Shown piece after piece: positions 8,689 to 17,986 of a stretch of DNA of 64,000 nt (position 1 is its first letter; the number at the start of each line of letters is the position of its first letter). Origin of the DNA: Glutamicibacter arilaitensis Re117 (GTDB lineage: Bacteria; Actinomycetota; Actinomycetes; Actinomycetales; Micrococcaceae). The stretch covers positions 1,860,001-1,924,000 of the forward strand of contig NC_014550.1 of the NCBI RefSeq assembly GCF_000197735.1, given 5' to 3'. Made by a program: the position numbers and the translations under genes. The notes beneath the pieces were generated by a model. That model was not told the origin of the DNA. It saw only the letters and a list, made by a program, of their open reading frames with translations, and searched no databases.

Positions 8689-10065
8689 GTGGATCGCAGA
8701 ATTTTCGGACTGGAAACCGAGTTCGGACTGAACTATGTCCCGTCCGATGGGCGCCGTTTGACCCCGGAAGATGCCGCACGGCACTTGTTCAAGCCCGTGG
8801 TCAGCTGGGGACGCAGCTCGAACGTGTTCTTGGAGAACGGGTCACGCCTGTACCTGGACGTGGGATCGCACCCGGAGTACGCCACCGCGGAATGCGACCA
8901 GCTCGAACAGCTGATTGCCCATGACCGCGCTGGCGAGGTGTACATGCTCGACCTGGTCGACCAGGCCGAAGACCAGCTGGCAGAAGAAGGCCATGAAGGC
9001 CGGATCTACATGTTCAAGAACAATGTGGACTCGGCTGGCAACTCCTATGGCTGCCACGAGAATTATCTGATTCCGCGAAAAATCGAGTTCAAGCGCCTAG
9101 CTGACATGCTTATCCCATTCCTGGTCACCCGCCAGATCTTGTGCGGTGCCGGGCATCTGGTCTCTGACGACCAGGGACAGGTCAACTACGCGTTCTCTCA
9201 GCGTGCCGACCACATGTGGGAAGGCGTTTCCTCAGCGACCACGCGTTCACGGCCGATCATCAACACCCGCGATGAGCCGCATGCCGATGCCGAATACCAC
9301 CGCCGGCTGCACGTGATCGTGGGGGACTCGACCATGAGCGAGACTACCCAGCTGCTCAAGATCGGTGCCACGGACCTGGTGCTGCGGTTGATCGAATCCG
9401 GCGAGATCTACCATGATCTGCGGCTGGAAAATCCGATTCGTTCCATCCGCCAGATCTCCCATGATTTCACCGGCCAGAGCGTGGTGCGCCTGATGGGCGG
9501 CGACGAGCCGACGGCCTTGCAGATCCAATGGATCCTGTTCGAATCAGTCAAGGAATTCATTGCCCGCCACGGCGCTCACCATGATCAGGTCGATACGGTC
9601 TTGGAACTGTGGGAACGCACGCTGAACGCGGTGGAAACCCAGGACTTCTCCCTGATCGATAAGGACATCGACTGGGCCATCAAGCACAAGCTGCTGATGG
9701 GCTATGCACAGAAGAACTCCCTGGAACTCTCAGCTCCTCGACTGGCACAGCTGAACCTGACCTACCACGATATCGACCCGCAGCGCGGCTTGTTCCACCT
9801 GCTCAAGCGACGCGGCCTGGCTACCTCCGTGGTCTCGGACGCGCAGATCCTGGACGCGGTCAATAATCCGCCGGCCACGACACGCGCGGCGGTGCGCAGT
9901 AAATTCATTCGTGCGGCCAGGGCCAATGGCCGACGCTACAGCGCCGATTGGGTGCACATGAAGTATGAGGACGGTCCGGGCGGCATTGTGCTGTGCAAGG
10001 ACCCGTTTGCAACGGTTAATGCACAGGTCGACGAGCTCATCGAACTCATGGGACAGCAGCTTTAG
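8689..10065 (+). CDS. pafA: Pup-protein ligase PafA
   Basis: 458-residue ATP-dependent ligase that forms an isopeptide bond between the C-terminal Glu of Pup and substrate lysines. It starts [14 protein letters not shown] with the conserved metal-binding Glu pair, then carries [10 protein letters not shown], the NTRDEPHA motif and the C-terminal [14 protein letters not shown] region. It is paralogous to Dop but lacks the Dop loop. The GTG start at 8689 follows a GAGGGGAAG ribosome site. It lies directly after pup with no proteasome subunit genes between. Confidence 0.96.
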   Translation: MDRRIFGLETEFGLNYVPSDGRRLTPEDAARHLFKPVVSWGRSSNVFLENGSRLYLDVGSHPEYATAECDQLEQLIAHDRAGEVYMLDLVDQAEDQLAEEGHEGRIYMFKNNVDSAGNSYGCHENYLIPRKIEFKRLADMLIPFLVTRQILCGAGHLVSDDQGQVNYAFSQRADHMWEGVSSATTRSRPIINTRDEPHADAEYHRRLHVIVGDSTMSETTQLLKIGATDLVLRLIESGEIYHDLRLENPIRSIRQISHDFTGQSVVRLMGGDEPTALQIQWILFESVKEFIARHGAHHDQVDTVLELWERTLNAVETQDFSLIDKDIDWAIKHKLLMGYAQKNSLELSAPRLAQLNLTYHDIDPQRGLFHLLKRRGLATSVVSDAQILDAVNNPPATTRAAVRSKFIRAARANGRRYSADWVHMKYEDGPGGIVLCKDPFATVNAQVDELIELMGQQL

Positions 10066-10183
10066 CTAGCTGAAAACAAGTATTTACACAGCAAAAACCT
10101 CTAAGCTGGACGCAGAACATTGCCCGCAGGTTCCATCAGCGGCGGCAATGCATTACCAGCTAGTCCAATCGGAAAGAAGATTC

Positions 10184-11119
10184 GTGCGAAAAGTTTTGGC
10201 AGTATGCGCCACCGCGTCCATCCTTGCTCTTGCGTCCTGCGGTTCGGGTTCGTCATCCCTGAGCGACATTGACGTCAAGCCAGCAGCAGATAACAAGACC
10301 GCACCGGAAGTCACCTTTGACGCTCCGCTGCTGACTGAGAAGGCAGAAGCCGTCACCGTGGTCGAGGGGGAAGGCGCCGACATCAAGGAAGGCGACACCA
10401 TCCAGATCCAGTCGGGCCTGTACAAGACCATCGACGGCCTGCTGACCAACGAAAACTTCACTGCAGAACCAGCTCCCATGAAGGTGGACGCAACGCTCAA
10501 GGAGCAGATGCCTGAGCTGTACGAAACCCTGCTCAAGTCCCAGATCGGCGACTGGATCGCCTACGCGGCTATCGAAGGCGTCCAGCAGGCTGATGGCAGC
10601 GTATCCGAACCAGCAGAAGGTTCGCGTGCCGAACGGTTGATCGTGATCAATATTGCCGATTCCAAGAGCCCGAGCAAGGCACTGGGCAAGGAAGAGGTCC
10701 AGAAGCTCAAGGACGAGGGCAAGCTTCCAACCGTGAAGACCGGCAAGGGCGAACCGAAGATCACCATCCCGAAGGACACCGAAGCTCCAGCAGGCCTGGC
10801 AGTGGACATCCTTGAAGAAGGAGATGGCCCAGCGGTTGGCGCAACTTCCAAGGTCACTGCCCACTACCACGGCGTGCGTTGGGAAGACGGCAAGAAGTTC
10901 GACGGCAACTTCGGCAGCAAGGAAGGCTACGAAGCCGATATGGCTGGCGGAGTCATCGAGGGCTGGCTGCAGGGCTTCCAGGGTCTGAAGGAAGGCAGCA
11001 AGGTCTTGCTGACTATTCCTACCGACCTGGCCTACGGTGAAACTGCCGAAGCCCAGGGACGTCCTGCAGGACCACTGGTCTTCTACGTAGAATTAGACAA
11101 GGTAAGCGAAAGCAAGTAA
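10184..11119 (+). CDS. Secreted FKBP-type peptidyl-prolyl isomerase lipoprotein
   Basis: 311-residue lipoprotein. The signal peptide VRKVLAVCATASILALASC ends in the lipobox LASC, so it is probably anchored outside the membrane. Residues about 40-165 look like a diverged first FKBP domain (EGDTIQIQSGLYKTIDG...), and residues about 205-311 a more typical FKBP domain (ATSKVTAHYHGVRWEDGKKFDG... LLTIPTDLAYGE). Start GTG 10184 is preferred to an ATG 36 bases upstream because it begins a proper signal peptide and has GGAAAGAAG before it. It should act as a prolyl isomerase or chaperone on exported proteins. It is followed 16 bases later by a cytoplasmic FKBP. Confidence 0.88.
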   Translation: MRKVLAVCATASILALASCGSGSSSLSDIDVKPAADNKTAPEVTFDAPLLTEKAEAVTVVEGEGADIKEGDTIQIQSGLYKTIDGLLTNENFTAEPAPMKVDATLKEQMPELYETLLKSQIGDWIAYAAIEGVQQADGSVSEPAEGSRAERLIVINIADSKSPSKALGKEEVQKLKDEGKLPTVKTGKGEPKITIPKDTEAPAGLAVDILEEGDGPAVGATSKVTAHYHGVRWEDGKKFDGNFGSKEGYEADMAGGVIEGWLQGFQGLKEGSKVLLTIPTDLAYGETAEAQGRPAGPLVFYVELDKVSESK

Positions 11120-11135
11120 CAGAAAGGCCGTGACT

Positions 11136-11531
11136 ATGTCGTTCGGAGAACGCAACTACGACCGCACCAAGCCAGAGATCGATTTCCCAGGCACCGACGC
11201 TCCTGAAGAACTGGTCATCACCGACCTGGTCGAAGGAACCGGCGCTGAGGTCACTCCCGGCACCACCGTTGAGGCGCACTACGTCGGTGTTGCCTGGTCC
11301 ACTGGTGAAGAGTTCGACTCTTCCTGGGGCCGCGGACAGACCCTCGACTTCCCAGTGGGCGTCGGAATGGTCATCCAGGGTTGGGACCAGGGCCTGTTGG
11401 GCATGAAGGTCGGCGGACGCCGTCGCCTGGATATCCCATCGCACCTGGCCTACGGCGAACGTGGCGCCCCAGGTGCCATCGCCCCTAACGAAGCACTGAT
11501 CTTCGTTGTAGACCTGATGGGCACCAAGTAA
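11136..11531 (+). CDS. Cytoplasmic FKBP-type peptidyl-prolyl cis-trans isomerase
   Basis: 131-residue single-domain FKBP without a signal peptide. Active-site segments are visible: VEAHYVGVAWSTGEEFDSSW, the VIQGWDQGLLGMKVGG helix and LAYGERGAPGAIAPNEAL, all close to FKBP12 consensus. The ATG at 11136 is favoured over GTG 11130 since AGAAAGG is then 8 bases away. It forms a pair with the preceding lipoprotein FKBP between pafA and pafBC. An intrinsic terminator follows. Confidence 0.93.
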   Translation: MSFGERNYDRTKPEIDFPGTDAPEELVITDLVEGTGAEVTPGTTVEAHYVGVAWSTGEEFDSSWGRGQTLDFPVGVGMVIQGWDQGLLGMKVGGRRRLDIPSHLAYGERGAPGAIAPNEALIFVVDLMGTK

Positions 11532-11548
11532 TACTTAGTGCTGGCAAA

Positions 11549-11573
11549 TGGCCCCGATAAACAATCGGGGCCA
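11549..11573 (+). terminator. Intrinsic terminator after the FKBP genes
   Basis: Ten-base arms TGGCCCCGAT and ATCGGGGCCA with a 5-base loop, followed by TTGCTGTCTT. It separates the FKBP pair from pafBC. Confidence 0.85.
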
Positions 11574-11624
11574 TTGCTGTCTTAAAAGTCATCCTTATAG
11601 TCAAAAGTTGGTTAGTGTAGGCAC

Positions 11625-13628
11625 GTGAGCACAAAGCAAACCTCGGGACCCAGCAAAGCAGAACGCTTGACCAGCCTGATTTACGCGCTGGCAACGACTT
11701 CTCGGAAGTTCAACGCTGAGCGCATCGGATCATATTTGGCGCCAGAAGGTTCCAAAGAGACACGCGAAAAAGCGTTGGATCGTCTTAAAGACGACATCCG
11801 CAATGACTTTGGCCTGCAGCTGAACAAAGAAGTGATCGATGGTGTCACCTACTACAGCATCGACACCACCGACTGGTTCTTGCCTCCGGTGGAATTCAGT
11901 CCTGCCGAAGCCGGCCTGGTGGCCTTGGCTGCGAGCCTGTGGAAGGACACCAAGCTGCAGTCCCTGGGACTCAACGCCGCAGCACGAGTGACCGGTCACG
12001 AAGGCGACACCTCACCGGTGGCATCCCTGGCTGGCTCGCTGGTCCCGCGCCTGTCCCTGGATGAACCAAACTTCCGCGAGTGCGCACTGGCAGTGTTCAA
12101 CCACAACACGCTGAAGTTCGACTACAGGTCCTCCAATGGAGCACCGAGCCAGCGGATCGTGGACGTGTGGGGGATCGGGCAGCGCTACGGCAACTGGTAC
12201 TTCACCGGCTATGATCACACGCGCCAGGACACCCGCGTCTTCCGGCTCTCCCGTGTGCAGGGAAAGTTCGTCAACTACCGCCATGGCTCCGGGGCTTCGG
12301 ATCCGTCGTACCGTGCCCGCCCTGAAGATTTCGACATGACCAAGGTCTTGCAGGACTTCGATCTGCAAAATCCAGGCCTGGTGGCCACGGTCAAGCTCCT
12401 TGGCGAAGAAGCCATCCCTTTGCGCGCCCAGGCCGTGAATGGACGCAGCGACCAAGATGAGCTGCAGATCGGCTACGCGGATCCGCATTCCTTTGCCCAG
12501 CAATTAGCCGGTTATGGTCCAGCGGTTAAAGTGCTGGCCCCTGGCGAACTGGTCAACCAGGTGCGCCAGATCCTTGGCGACGCGCGCACCGCGCAGCTTG
12601 AACAGGGCACGAAGGATTCCTACGCCGATACCAAATTCCGTCCTCACAGAGCGACCGGTCGTGGAACCACAACGACTCAGGTCATGCGAAATATCGACAT
12701 GATCCAGTACGTGCACGCCCACGGGATCGTAGAAGTTGAAGAACTGGCTCAACGCTATTCGATGACCGTGGCCAAGGTTCGTGAAGAGCTGGCCATGATC
12801 ATGATGTGCGGTGTTCCGTACGGCCAGCACGATGAGCTGATCAACGTCAACGACGGCGACGTGGAATCCGATACCGTCACGATTTCCAATGCGGCGTTGC
12901 TGGCCGAGCCGCAAAAGCTCGCCCCACTGGAGGCCGTAGCCATCCTCGGCGGCCTCAACGCCCTTGCCAGTATTCCTGAATTCGAGCACCAGCAGGTACT
13001 CAACGCCGCTTTGGCCAAGGTCAATTCCGCAGTAGCACGCTTTGACGGATGGAACGGTGCGCTGGGATTCGCCCTGTCCAAAGCGCGTGAAAACGACATT
13101 CCGCAACAGCTGATCCAGGCGATCCGCGCCCAAGAAGTGGTTCGCATTGATTACTACTCGGCCAGGTCGCGGACCCACCAAGAACGCGATGTGGAACCGA
13201 TCCGGCTCATTGAAGATGGTGCGGTTCAGTACCTGCGTGCGTGGTGCCGGAAACGTGAGAGCTTGTTAACTTTCCGGGTGGACCGGATGTTATGCGTGGA
13301 AAATGCAGGTGAACAATTCGCGCTGGCAGTGCGGCATGAAGACCAGCAAGATGTGCAGATTCGATACGAGTCGAGCGCTGACGATCTTGAGGTCATGGTG
13401 CATGTTGACGCGGAATTCTTGCCAGTTATTGAAGCTTTCCACCCGCTTTCCTGGTCTGCGGGAAAGGTCGGCGCTGGCTATTTGGCCAACGTCCGTTTCT
13501 CCGATCACCAAGTAGCTGCGCCGCTGGTGGCTCGCCATAGCGGTAAACTGACAGTGGTCTCTCCTGACGCTACGCGCGAACACGTAGTGAACTGGTTGGA
13601 CGAGGCTATCCGATTGTATGAGGATTAA
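11625..13628 (+). CDS. pafBC: Fused PafB-PafC transcriptional regulator (WYL family)
   Basis: 667-residue natural fusion of the two regulators that are separate genes in mycobacteria. The N-terminal half has a winged helix (AERLTSLIYALATTSRKFNAE...) and WYL/WCX domains; a second helix-turn-helix begins near residue 350 (MIQYVHAHGIVEVEELAQRY) and leads a second WYL unit (VVRIDYYSARSRTHQERDVEP, YLRAWCRKRESLLTFRVDRM). PafBC activates the RecA/LexA-independent DNA-damage response by acting at promoters with RNA polymerase. The GTG at 11625 has no ribosome site; TAGTGT at 11613-11618, six bases before it, fits a leaderless transcript. It heads a run with a small membrane protein, tatA, tatC and the helicase. 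Confidence 0.95.
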   Translation: MSTKQTSGPSKAERLTSLIYALATTSRKFNAERIGSYLAPEGSKETREKALDRLKDDIRNDFGLQLNKEVIDGVTYYSIDTTDWFLPPVEFSPAEAGLVALAASLWKDTKLQSLGLNAAARVTGHEGDTSPVASLAGSLVPRLSLDEPNFRECALAVFNHNTLKFDYRSSNGAPSQRIVDVWGIGQRYGNWYFTGYDHTRQDTRVFRLSRVQGKFVNYRHGSGASDPSYRARPEDFDMTKVLQDFDLQNPGLVATVKLLGEEAIPLRAQAVNGRSDQDELQIGYADPHSFAQQLAGYGPAVKVLAPGELVNQVRQILGDARTAQLEQGTKDSYADTKFRPHRATGRGTTTTQVMRNIDMIQYVHAHGIVEVEELAQRYSMTVAKVREELAMIMMCGVPYGQHDELINVNDGDVESDTVTISNAALLAEPQKLAPLEAVAILGGLNALASIPEFEHQQVLNAALAKVNSAVARFDGWNGALGFALSKARENDIPQQLIQAIRAQEVVRIDYYSARSRTHQERDVEPIRLIEDGAVQYLRAWCRKRESLLTFRVDRMLCVENAGEQFALAVRHEDQQDVQIRYESSADDLEVMVHVDAEFLPVIEAFHPLSWSAGKVGAGYLANVRFSDHQVAAPLVARHSGKLTVVSPDATREHVVNWLDEAIRLYED

Positions 13629-13631
13629 TAA

Positions 13632-13991
13632 ATGCTTCCTTGGTGGTTCTGGGTCCTTTTGTGGACTGTACTCGTTTTGGCGACGGTACTCGTAGCGGCC
13701 CTTGCCGGCTTCCGCTTGTTCAAGCGGGGTATGGCAGTAGTTGAGGGCCTTGGCGACGCTGCTGATCACATCAGCGCCGGTTTGAGCCAAGAAGGCACCG
13801 TTGTCCAGTACGCACCGAATCCACGGCGCTACCCCCACGGGACCGATGCTACGCATGCGGATCCGGAAGAGATCAAAACGCTTCGCGATCAGGGAAAAGC
13901 CGAAAGAATTGAGGCGCGTCGGGTACGTCGCGTTACACGTCGCGCGGAGCGCGGCCAAGCTCAGAACATGCGTGACCTACGGCTGTTCTGA
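13632..13991 (+). CDS. Small single-pass membrane protein, unknown function
   Basis: 119-residue protein with one N-terminal membrane helix (residues about 4-27, LPWWFWVLLWTVLVLATVLV) and a basic, Arg-rich cytoplasmic tail. I do not recognise a family. It starts 3 bases after the pafBC stop and ends 32 bases before tatA, so it belongs to the same transcript. The tail after residue 60 is low in order-promoting residues and strongly positive (ARRVRRVTRRAERG). Confidence 0.75.
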   Translation: MLPWWFWVLLWTVLVLATVLVAALAGFRLFKRGMAVVEGLGDAADHISAGLSQEGTVVQYAPNPRRYPHGTDATHADPEEIKTLRDQGKAERIEARRVRRVTRRAERGQAQNMRDLRLF

Positions 13992-14023
13992 CGTAGACTT
14001 TATACAGAGAGAAGGGAATCCAC

Positions 14024-14239
14024 ATGATGGGTTTGCAGGGATGGCATATCGTCATCATTATCGTACTTGCACTGCTGCTTTTCGGCGCTCCAAAGCTTCC
14101 AGGCTTGGCTCGCTCGATGGGCCAGTCGTTGCGCATTTTCAAGTCCGAGGTTCGCCAGATGAAGGACGACGATCCTAAATCAGAAACCGTTGACGGCACC
14201 GTCAACGAACAGAACCCCAACGAAAAGAACAACTCGTAG
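14024..14239 (+). CDS. tatA: Sec-independent translocase subunit TatA
   Basis: 71-residue Tat pore-forming subunit. One short N-terminal membrane helix ([20 protein letters not shown]) carries the hallmark FGxxKLP hinge, followed by an amphipathic helix ([20 protein letters not shown]) and a charged disordered tail. AGAAGGGA precedes the start; ATG 14024 and ATG 14027 are both possible. It is followed 9 bases later by tatC. TatA and TatC move folded proteins across the membrane; the Rieske protein QcrA in this window is a plausible Tat client. Confidence 0.95.
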   Translation: MMGLQGWHIVIIIVLALLLFGAPKLPGLARSMGQSLRIFKSEVRQMKDDDPKSETVDGTVNEQNPNEKNNS

Positions 14240-14248
14240 ACCTCTTCA

Positions 14249-15118
14249 GTGGCAACAAATAAAGACAAGACCCCTCGCAGCAAGAAGAAGCGGGTCAAGG
14301 ACGCAGAAGGCCGGATGGCTCTTAAAGAGCATCTGATCGAAGCACGCAACCGTTTATTCAAGTCGCTCATTGCGCTGACCTTAGGTACGATTGCCGGCTT
14401 CTTCGTCTATGACTGGCTGCTTGCCTTGCTGATCGCCCCCGTGAAAGCGGCAGGCGGATCCGTAGTATTCACCGCGGTGATGTCTCCCTTCGACATCATG
14501 ATCAAGGTGGCGCTATTCGTCGGCCTGATCGTTTCCTCTCCGGTGTGGCTCTATCAGCTGTGGGCATTTATCGTTCCAGGGCTCAAGAAGAACGAACGCC
14601 GTATGAGCTACAGCTTCGTTGCTGCCGCCGTACCGCTGTTCCTTGGCGGAGTCGCGATGGCTTACTTCGTCTTGCCTTTCGCACTGGAATTCTTCATCAG
14701 CCTGTCGCCGGAGAATTCAGATAACCTGCTGAACATTTCCGAGTACCTGCCATTTATCATCCGGCTGCTGCTTGCCTTCGGGCTGGCGATGCTGGTTCCG
14801 GTTTTGATGGTTGGCCTGAACTTGGTCGGCATCCTGCCGGCCAAGCTCATCTTGAAGCATTGGCGCATTACCGTCTTCCTCATCGCTTTGGTTGCCGCGA
14901 TGGCAGCACCAGGCGGCGACGCGATCACGATGTTCGCGCTGGCCGGACCACTGTTCCTGACCTTCGCCGCAGCTACCTTGATCTGCCACTTCAACGACAA
15001 GAAGCGCGCAAAGAAGCTGGCAGCCCAGGAAGCTGAAAATGAGCGCCTGGCAGCAGGCGGCGTTGCAACAGACATCGACGCTCCGAGCACGATTGACGAA
15101 CCAAAATCCCAGCTCTGA
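14249..15118 (+). CDS. tatC: Sec-independent translocase subunit TatC
   Basis: 289-residue protein with the six membrane helices of TatC. The N-terminal region GRMALKEHLIEARNRLFKS contains the conserved LxEhLxELR-like signal-receptor motif, and the periplasmic FVLPFALEFF and helix 5-6 regions are intact. Start is GTG 14249, 9 bases after tatA. The C-terminal 45 residues form a charged tail. The next gene, the helicase, starts 28 bases later. Confidence 0.95.
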   Translation: MATNKDKTPRSKKKRVKDAEGRMALKEHLIEARNRLFKSLIALTLGTIAGFFVYDWLLALLIAPVKAAGGSVVFTAVMSPFDIMIKVALFVGLIVSSPVWLYQLWAFIVPGLKKNERRMSYSFVAAAVPLFLGGVAMAYFVLPFALEFFISLSPENSDNLLNISEYLPFIIRLLLAFGLAMLVPVLMVGLNLVGILPAKLILKHWRITVFLIALVAAMAAPGGDAITMFALAGPLFLTFAAATLICHFNDKKRAKKLAAQEAENERLAAGGVATDIDAPSTIDEPKSQL

Positions 15119-15146
15119 CATAGGGCGAGAAAGTGAACGACCACAA

Positions 15147-17930
15147 GTGACTTCACCCGCGGAACGCTACGCGAATTCCAAGGCACGGCAGGTCGAAAAC
15201 GGCACTGCACTTCCAGACTTCCGCGCAAGCCTCTCTTTCGACTTGGATCCATTCCAAGCCGAAGCTTGCCAGAAAGTCGCCGAAGGGCATAGCGTGCTGG
15301 TTGCCGCTCCTACCGGCGCCGGCAAGACCGTAGTTGGCGAGTACGCCATCTACCAGGCGCTGCGCGAAAACCGCAAAGCTTTCTACACCACGCCGATCAA
15401 GGCACTGAGCAACCAGAAGTATTCGGAACTGGTCAATCGCTATGGCGCCCAGAAGGTCGGGCTGCTCACCGGTGACACGTCGATCAACTCCGAAGCCCAG
15501 ATCGTCGTGATGACTACCGAAGTACTGCGAAATATGCTGTACGCCGATTCCCAGACCCTGGATGGGCTCGGCTACGTGATCATGGACGAGGTCCATTACC
15601 TCGCCGATAAATTCCGCGGTGCCGTCTGGGAAGAAGTCATCATCCATCTGCCCTCCAACGTGCAGATCATTTCCCTCTCCGCCACCGTCTCCAACGCCGA
15701 GGAATTCGGCGGCTGGCTGGACACCGTGCGCGGTCAAACCGACATCATCGTGTCCGAGCATCGTCCGGTACCGCTGTTCCAGCACGTAATGGTGGGACCG
15801 AACGTCGTGGATCTCTTCGCTGAAGACGTCGCCTTCGACAAGGTGGCAGAAGACGATTCCAAGGCATCGGTCAACCCCGAACTGCGCAAGCTGGTGCGCA
15901 CCCACAACTCTGGCGGGCGGGTTCAGCGTGGCCGAGGCCGCGGGGGACGTGGTCCTCAGCGCAGCGCTGGCATGGGCCATCGCATCAACCGGCCATCGGT
16001 TATCGGAAAGCTCGACCGCGCGGGTCTGCTGCCAGCCATTTTCTTCATTTTCTCCCGCAAGGGCTGCGATATGGCGGTACAGCAGTGCGCCATGGCCGAC
16101 CTGCGCCTGACCACCAATGAAGAAGCAGCAGAAATTGCCCAAGCGCTGGATGAGGTTGCCTTCAGAATCCCCAGTGAAGATTTGGACGTGCTCGAATTCT
16201 GGTCGTGGCGCGATGGTCTGGTTCGAGGTTTCGCCTCCCACCATGCCGGCCTGCTGCCGATTTTCAAGGAGATCGTCGAAGACCTCTTTGCCCGTAACCT
16301 GATCAAGGTCGTCTTCGCCACCGAAACCCTGGCACTGGGCGTGAACATGCCAGCACGTTCGGTCGTGTTGGAAAAACTGGTCAAATTCAATGGCGAATCG
16401 CATGTCCAGATTTCTTCGGGGGAGTACACCCAGCTCACCGGACGTGCCGGGCGCCGAGGCATTGACGTGGAAGGCCACTCAATTGTTGTGTGGAATCCGG
16501 ATCTGGAACCGGAAGCGCTGGCAGGCCTGGCCTCCAAGCGCACCTACCCGCTGAATTCTTCTTTCCGTCCGACCTACAACATGTCGACCAACTTGCTGGC
16601 GCAGTTTGGGCGCGAGCAGACACGACAGATTCTCGAGTCCTCCTTTGCCCAGTACCAGGCTGACCGCTCCGTGGTGGGCATGGCCCGCCAGGTTCGATCC
16701 AAGGAAGAATCCCTGGCCGGATACGCAAAGTCGATGGAATGCCATCTCGGTGATTTCACCGAGTACCTCAAGCTCCAGCGCAACCTGGCGCAAGTGGAAA
16801 AGAACGCCGCCAAGGACCGCCGCAATCAACGCCGTTCGGCGGCCGAGCAATCCTTGCAATCGGTAATCCGCGGTGATGTCGTGGATCTGCCAGGAGGCCG
16901 CCGCTTTGGGCGGGCCGTAATTGTGGAGCTGGATAAGGCGATGTACAACCCTCGCCACACCGTGCTCACCGAGGAAGCCCAGCTTCGTCGGATCTCCACC
17001 GAAGACCTCAATGGCCCGGTGCAGATCGTTTCGCGTATCAAGGTCCCCAAGGGCTTCACCGGGCGTGCTCCCAAGGAACGCCGTGACCTTGCCTCGTCGT
17101 TGCGCAATGCGATCTACGAGTCTCGTCCGCCGCGCCAAGATGCCCAGAGCTTCGACTTTGAAGGCACTGACTCTTTCGAGCGCGAAATCAACGAGTTGCG
17201 CCTTGAACTCAAGGACCATCCTTGCCACGCGTGTTCGGAGAAAGACCAGCATATGCGCTGGGCGGACCGGTATTGGAAGCTGAAAAAGGACACGGAAAAG
17301 GCTCGACGCGCCATCCGTGGACGGACCAACACGATTGCCACCCAGTTCGACAAGGTCTGCAAGGTGCTCGAGCAGTTCGAATACCTGATGCCTGCCAACG
17401 ATGGTGAAGACTTCGAGCTGACCGGCTCGGGCCGCCGCTTGCGCCGCATTTACGGCGACCGCGACCTGCTCACCAGCCAGATCCTGGAAACCGGAAAGCT
17501 GACCGCGCTGAACGCCGAAGAGCTGTGTGCTGTCGTGGCCAGCCTGGTCTACCAGGCCCGGCGTGATGGGGATCGTGCCGATCCGAAGATGCCGACGAGC
17601 AAGATTGATGAGATCTGGAACAGCACCATTAAGATCTGGGGAGAGCTCTCGGATGCCGAAGAAGCCTTGAACCTGGATCCAACTGCTCCACCAGAATCCG
17701 GACTGATCTGGCCAATGTACAAGTGGGCCCGCGGCTCGAGCTTGAACAGCGCACTGCGCGGTACCGACCTGGCACCCGGCGACTTTGTGCGCTGGGCCAA
17801 GCAAGTTATCGATACGCTGGATCAGTTTGCCAAGAATACTGACCTTCCGCCCTTGCTGGTTCGCAACGCCTACAAGGCAGTTGACCAGATCAAGCGCGGG
17901 GTCGTTGCGTACTCGAACGTGCTGGATTAA
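15147..17930 (+). CDS. helY: HelY/Ski2-like DEAD/DEAH-box RNA helicase
   Basis: 927-residue superfamily 2 helicase of the Ski2/Mtr4 type. Motif I APTGAGKT, motif II DEVHYL, motif III SATVSN, and motif VI QLTGRAGRRG are all present, with a long C-terminal helical region (Mtr4-like arch and DSHCT) from residue about 560 on. An Arg/Gly-rich insertion (RGRGRGGRG) lies near residue 255. The GTG start at 15147 gives MTSPAERYANSKARQVENG, as in related proteins; an upstream in-frame ATG at 15039 would overlap tatC by 80 bases and has no support. It probably acts in RNA turnover or ribosome biogenesis. Confidence 0.9.
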   Translation: MTSPAERYANSKARQVENGTALPDFRASLSFDLDPFQAEACQKVAEGHSVLVAAPTGAGKTVVGEYAIYQALRENRKAFYTTPIKALSNQKYSELVNRYGAQKVGLLTGDTSINSEAQIVVMTTEVLRNMLYADSQTLDGLGYVIMDEVHYLADKFRGAVWEEVIIHLPSNVQIISLSATVSNAEEFGGWLDTVRGQTDIIVSEHRPVPLFQHVMVGPNVVDLFAEDVAFDKVAEDDSKASVNPELRKLVRTHNSGGRVQRGRGRGGRGPQRSAGMGHRINRPSVIGKLDRAGLLPAIFFIFSRKGCDMAVQQCAMADLRLTTNEEAAEIAQALDEVAFRIPSEDLDVLEFWSWRDGLVRGFASHHAGLLPIFKEIVEDLFARNLIKVVFATETLALGVNMPARSVVLEKLVKFNGESHVQISSGEYTQLTGRAGRRGIDVEGHSIVVWNPDLEPEALAGLASKRTYPLNSSFRPTYNMSTNLLAQFGREQTRQILESSFAQYQADRSVVGMARQVRSKEESLAGYAKSMECHLGDFTEYLKLQRNLAQVEKNAAKDRRNQRRSAAEQSLQSVIRGDVVDLPGGRRFGRAVIVELDKAMYNPRHTVLTEEAQLRRISTEDLNGPVQIVSRIKVPKGFTGRAPKERRDLASSLRNAIYESRPPRQDAQSFDFEGTDSFEREINELRLELKDHPCHACSEKDQHMRWADRYWKLKKDTEKARRAIRGRTNTIATQFDKVCKVLEQFEYLMPANDGEDFELTGSGRRLRRIYGDRDLLTSQILETGKLTALNAEELCAVVASLVYQARRDGDRADPKMPTSKIDEIWNSTIKIWGELSDAEEALNLDPTAPPESGLIWPMYKWARGSSLNSALRGTDLAPGDFVRWAKQVIDTLDQFAKNTDLPPLLVRNAYKAVDQIKRGVVAYSNVLD

Positions 17931-17986
17931 CCGGCAGCAGCGTTCGAAGAATTTATTAGTCAGTGCACGAGAAAAGGGAGACCCTG

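Noticed and set aside
15039..15146. N-terminal extension of the helicase from ATG 15039
   Set aside because: It would overlap the end of tatC by 80 bases and encodes a non-conserved Gln/Ser-rich stretch.
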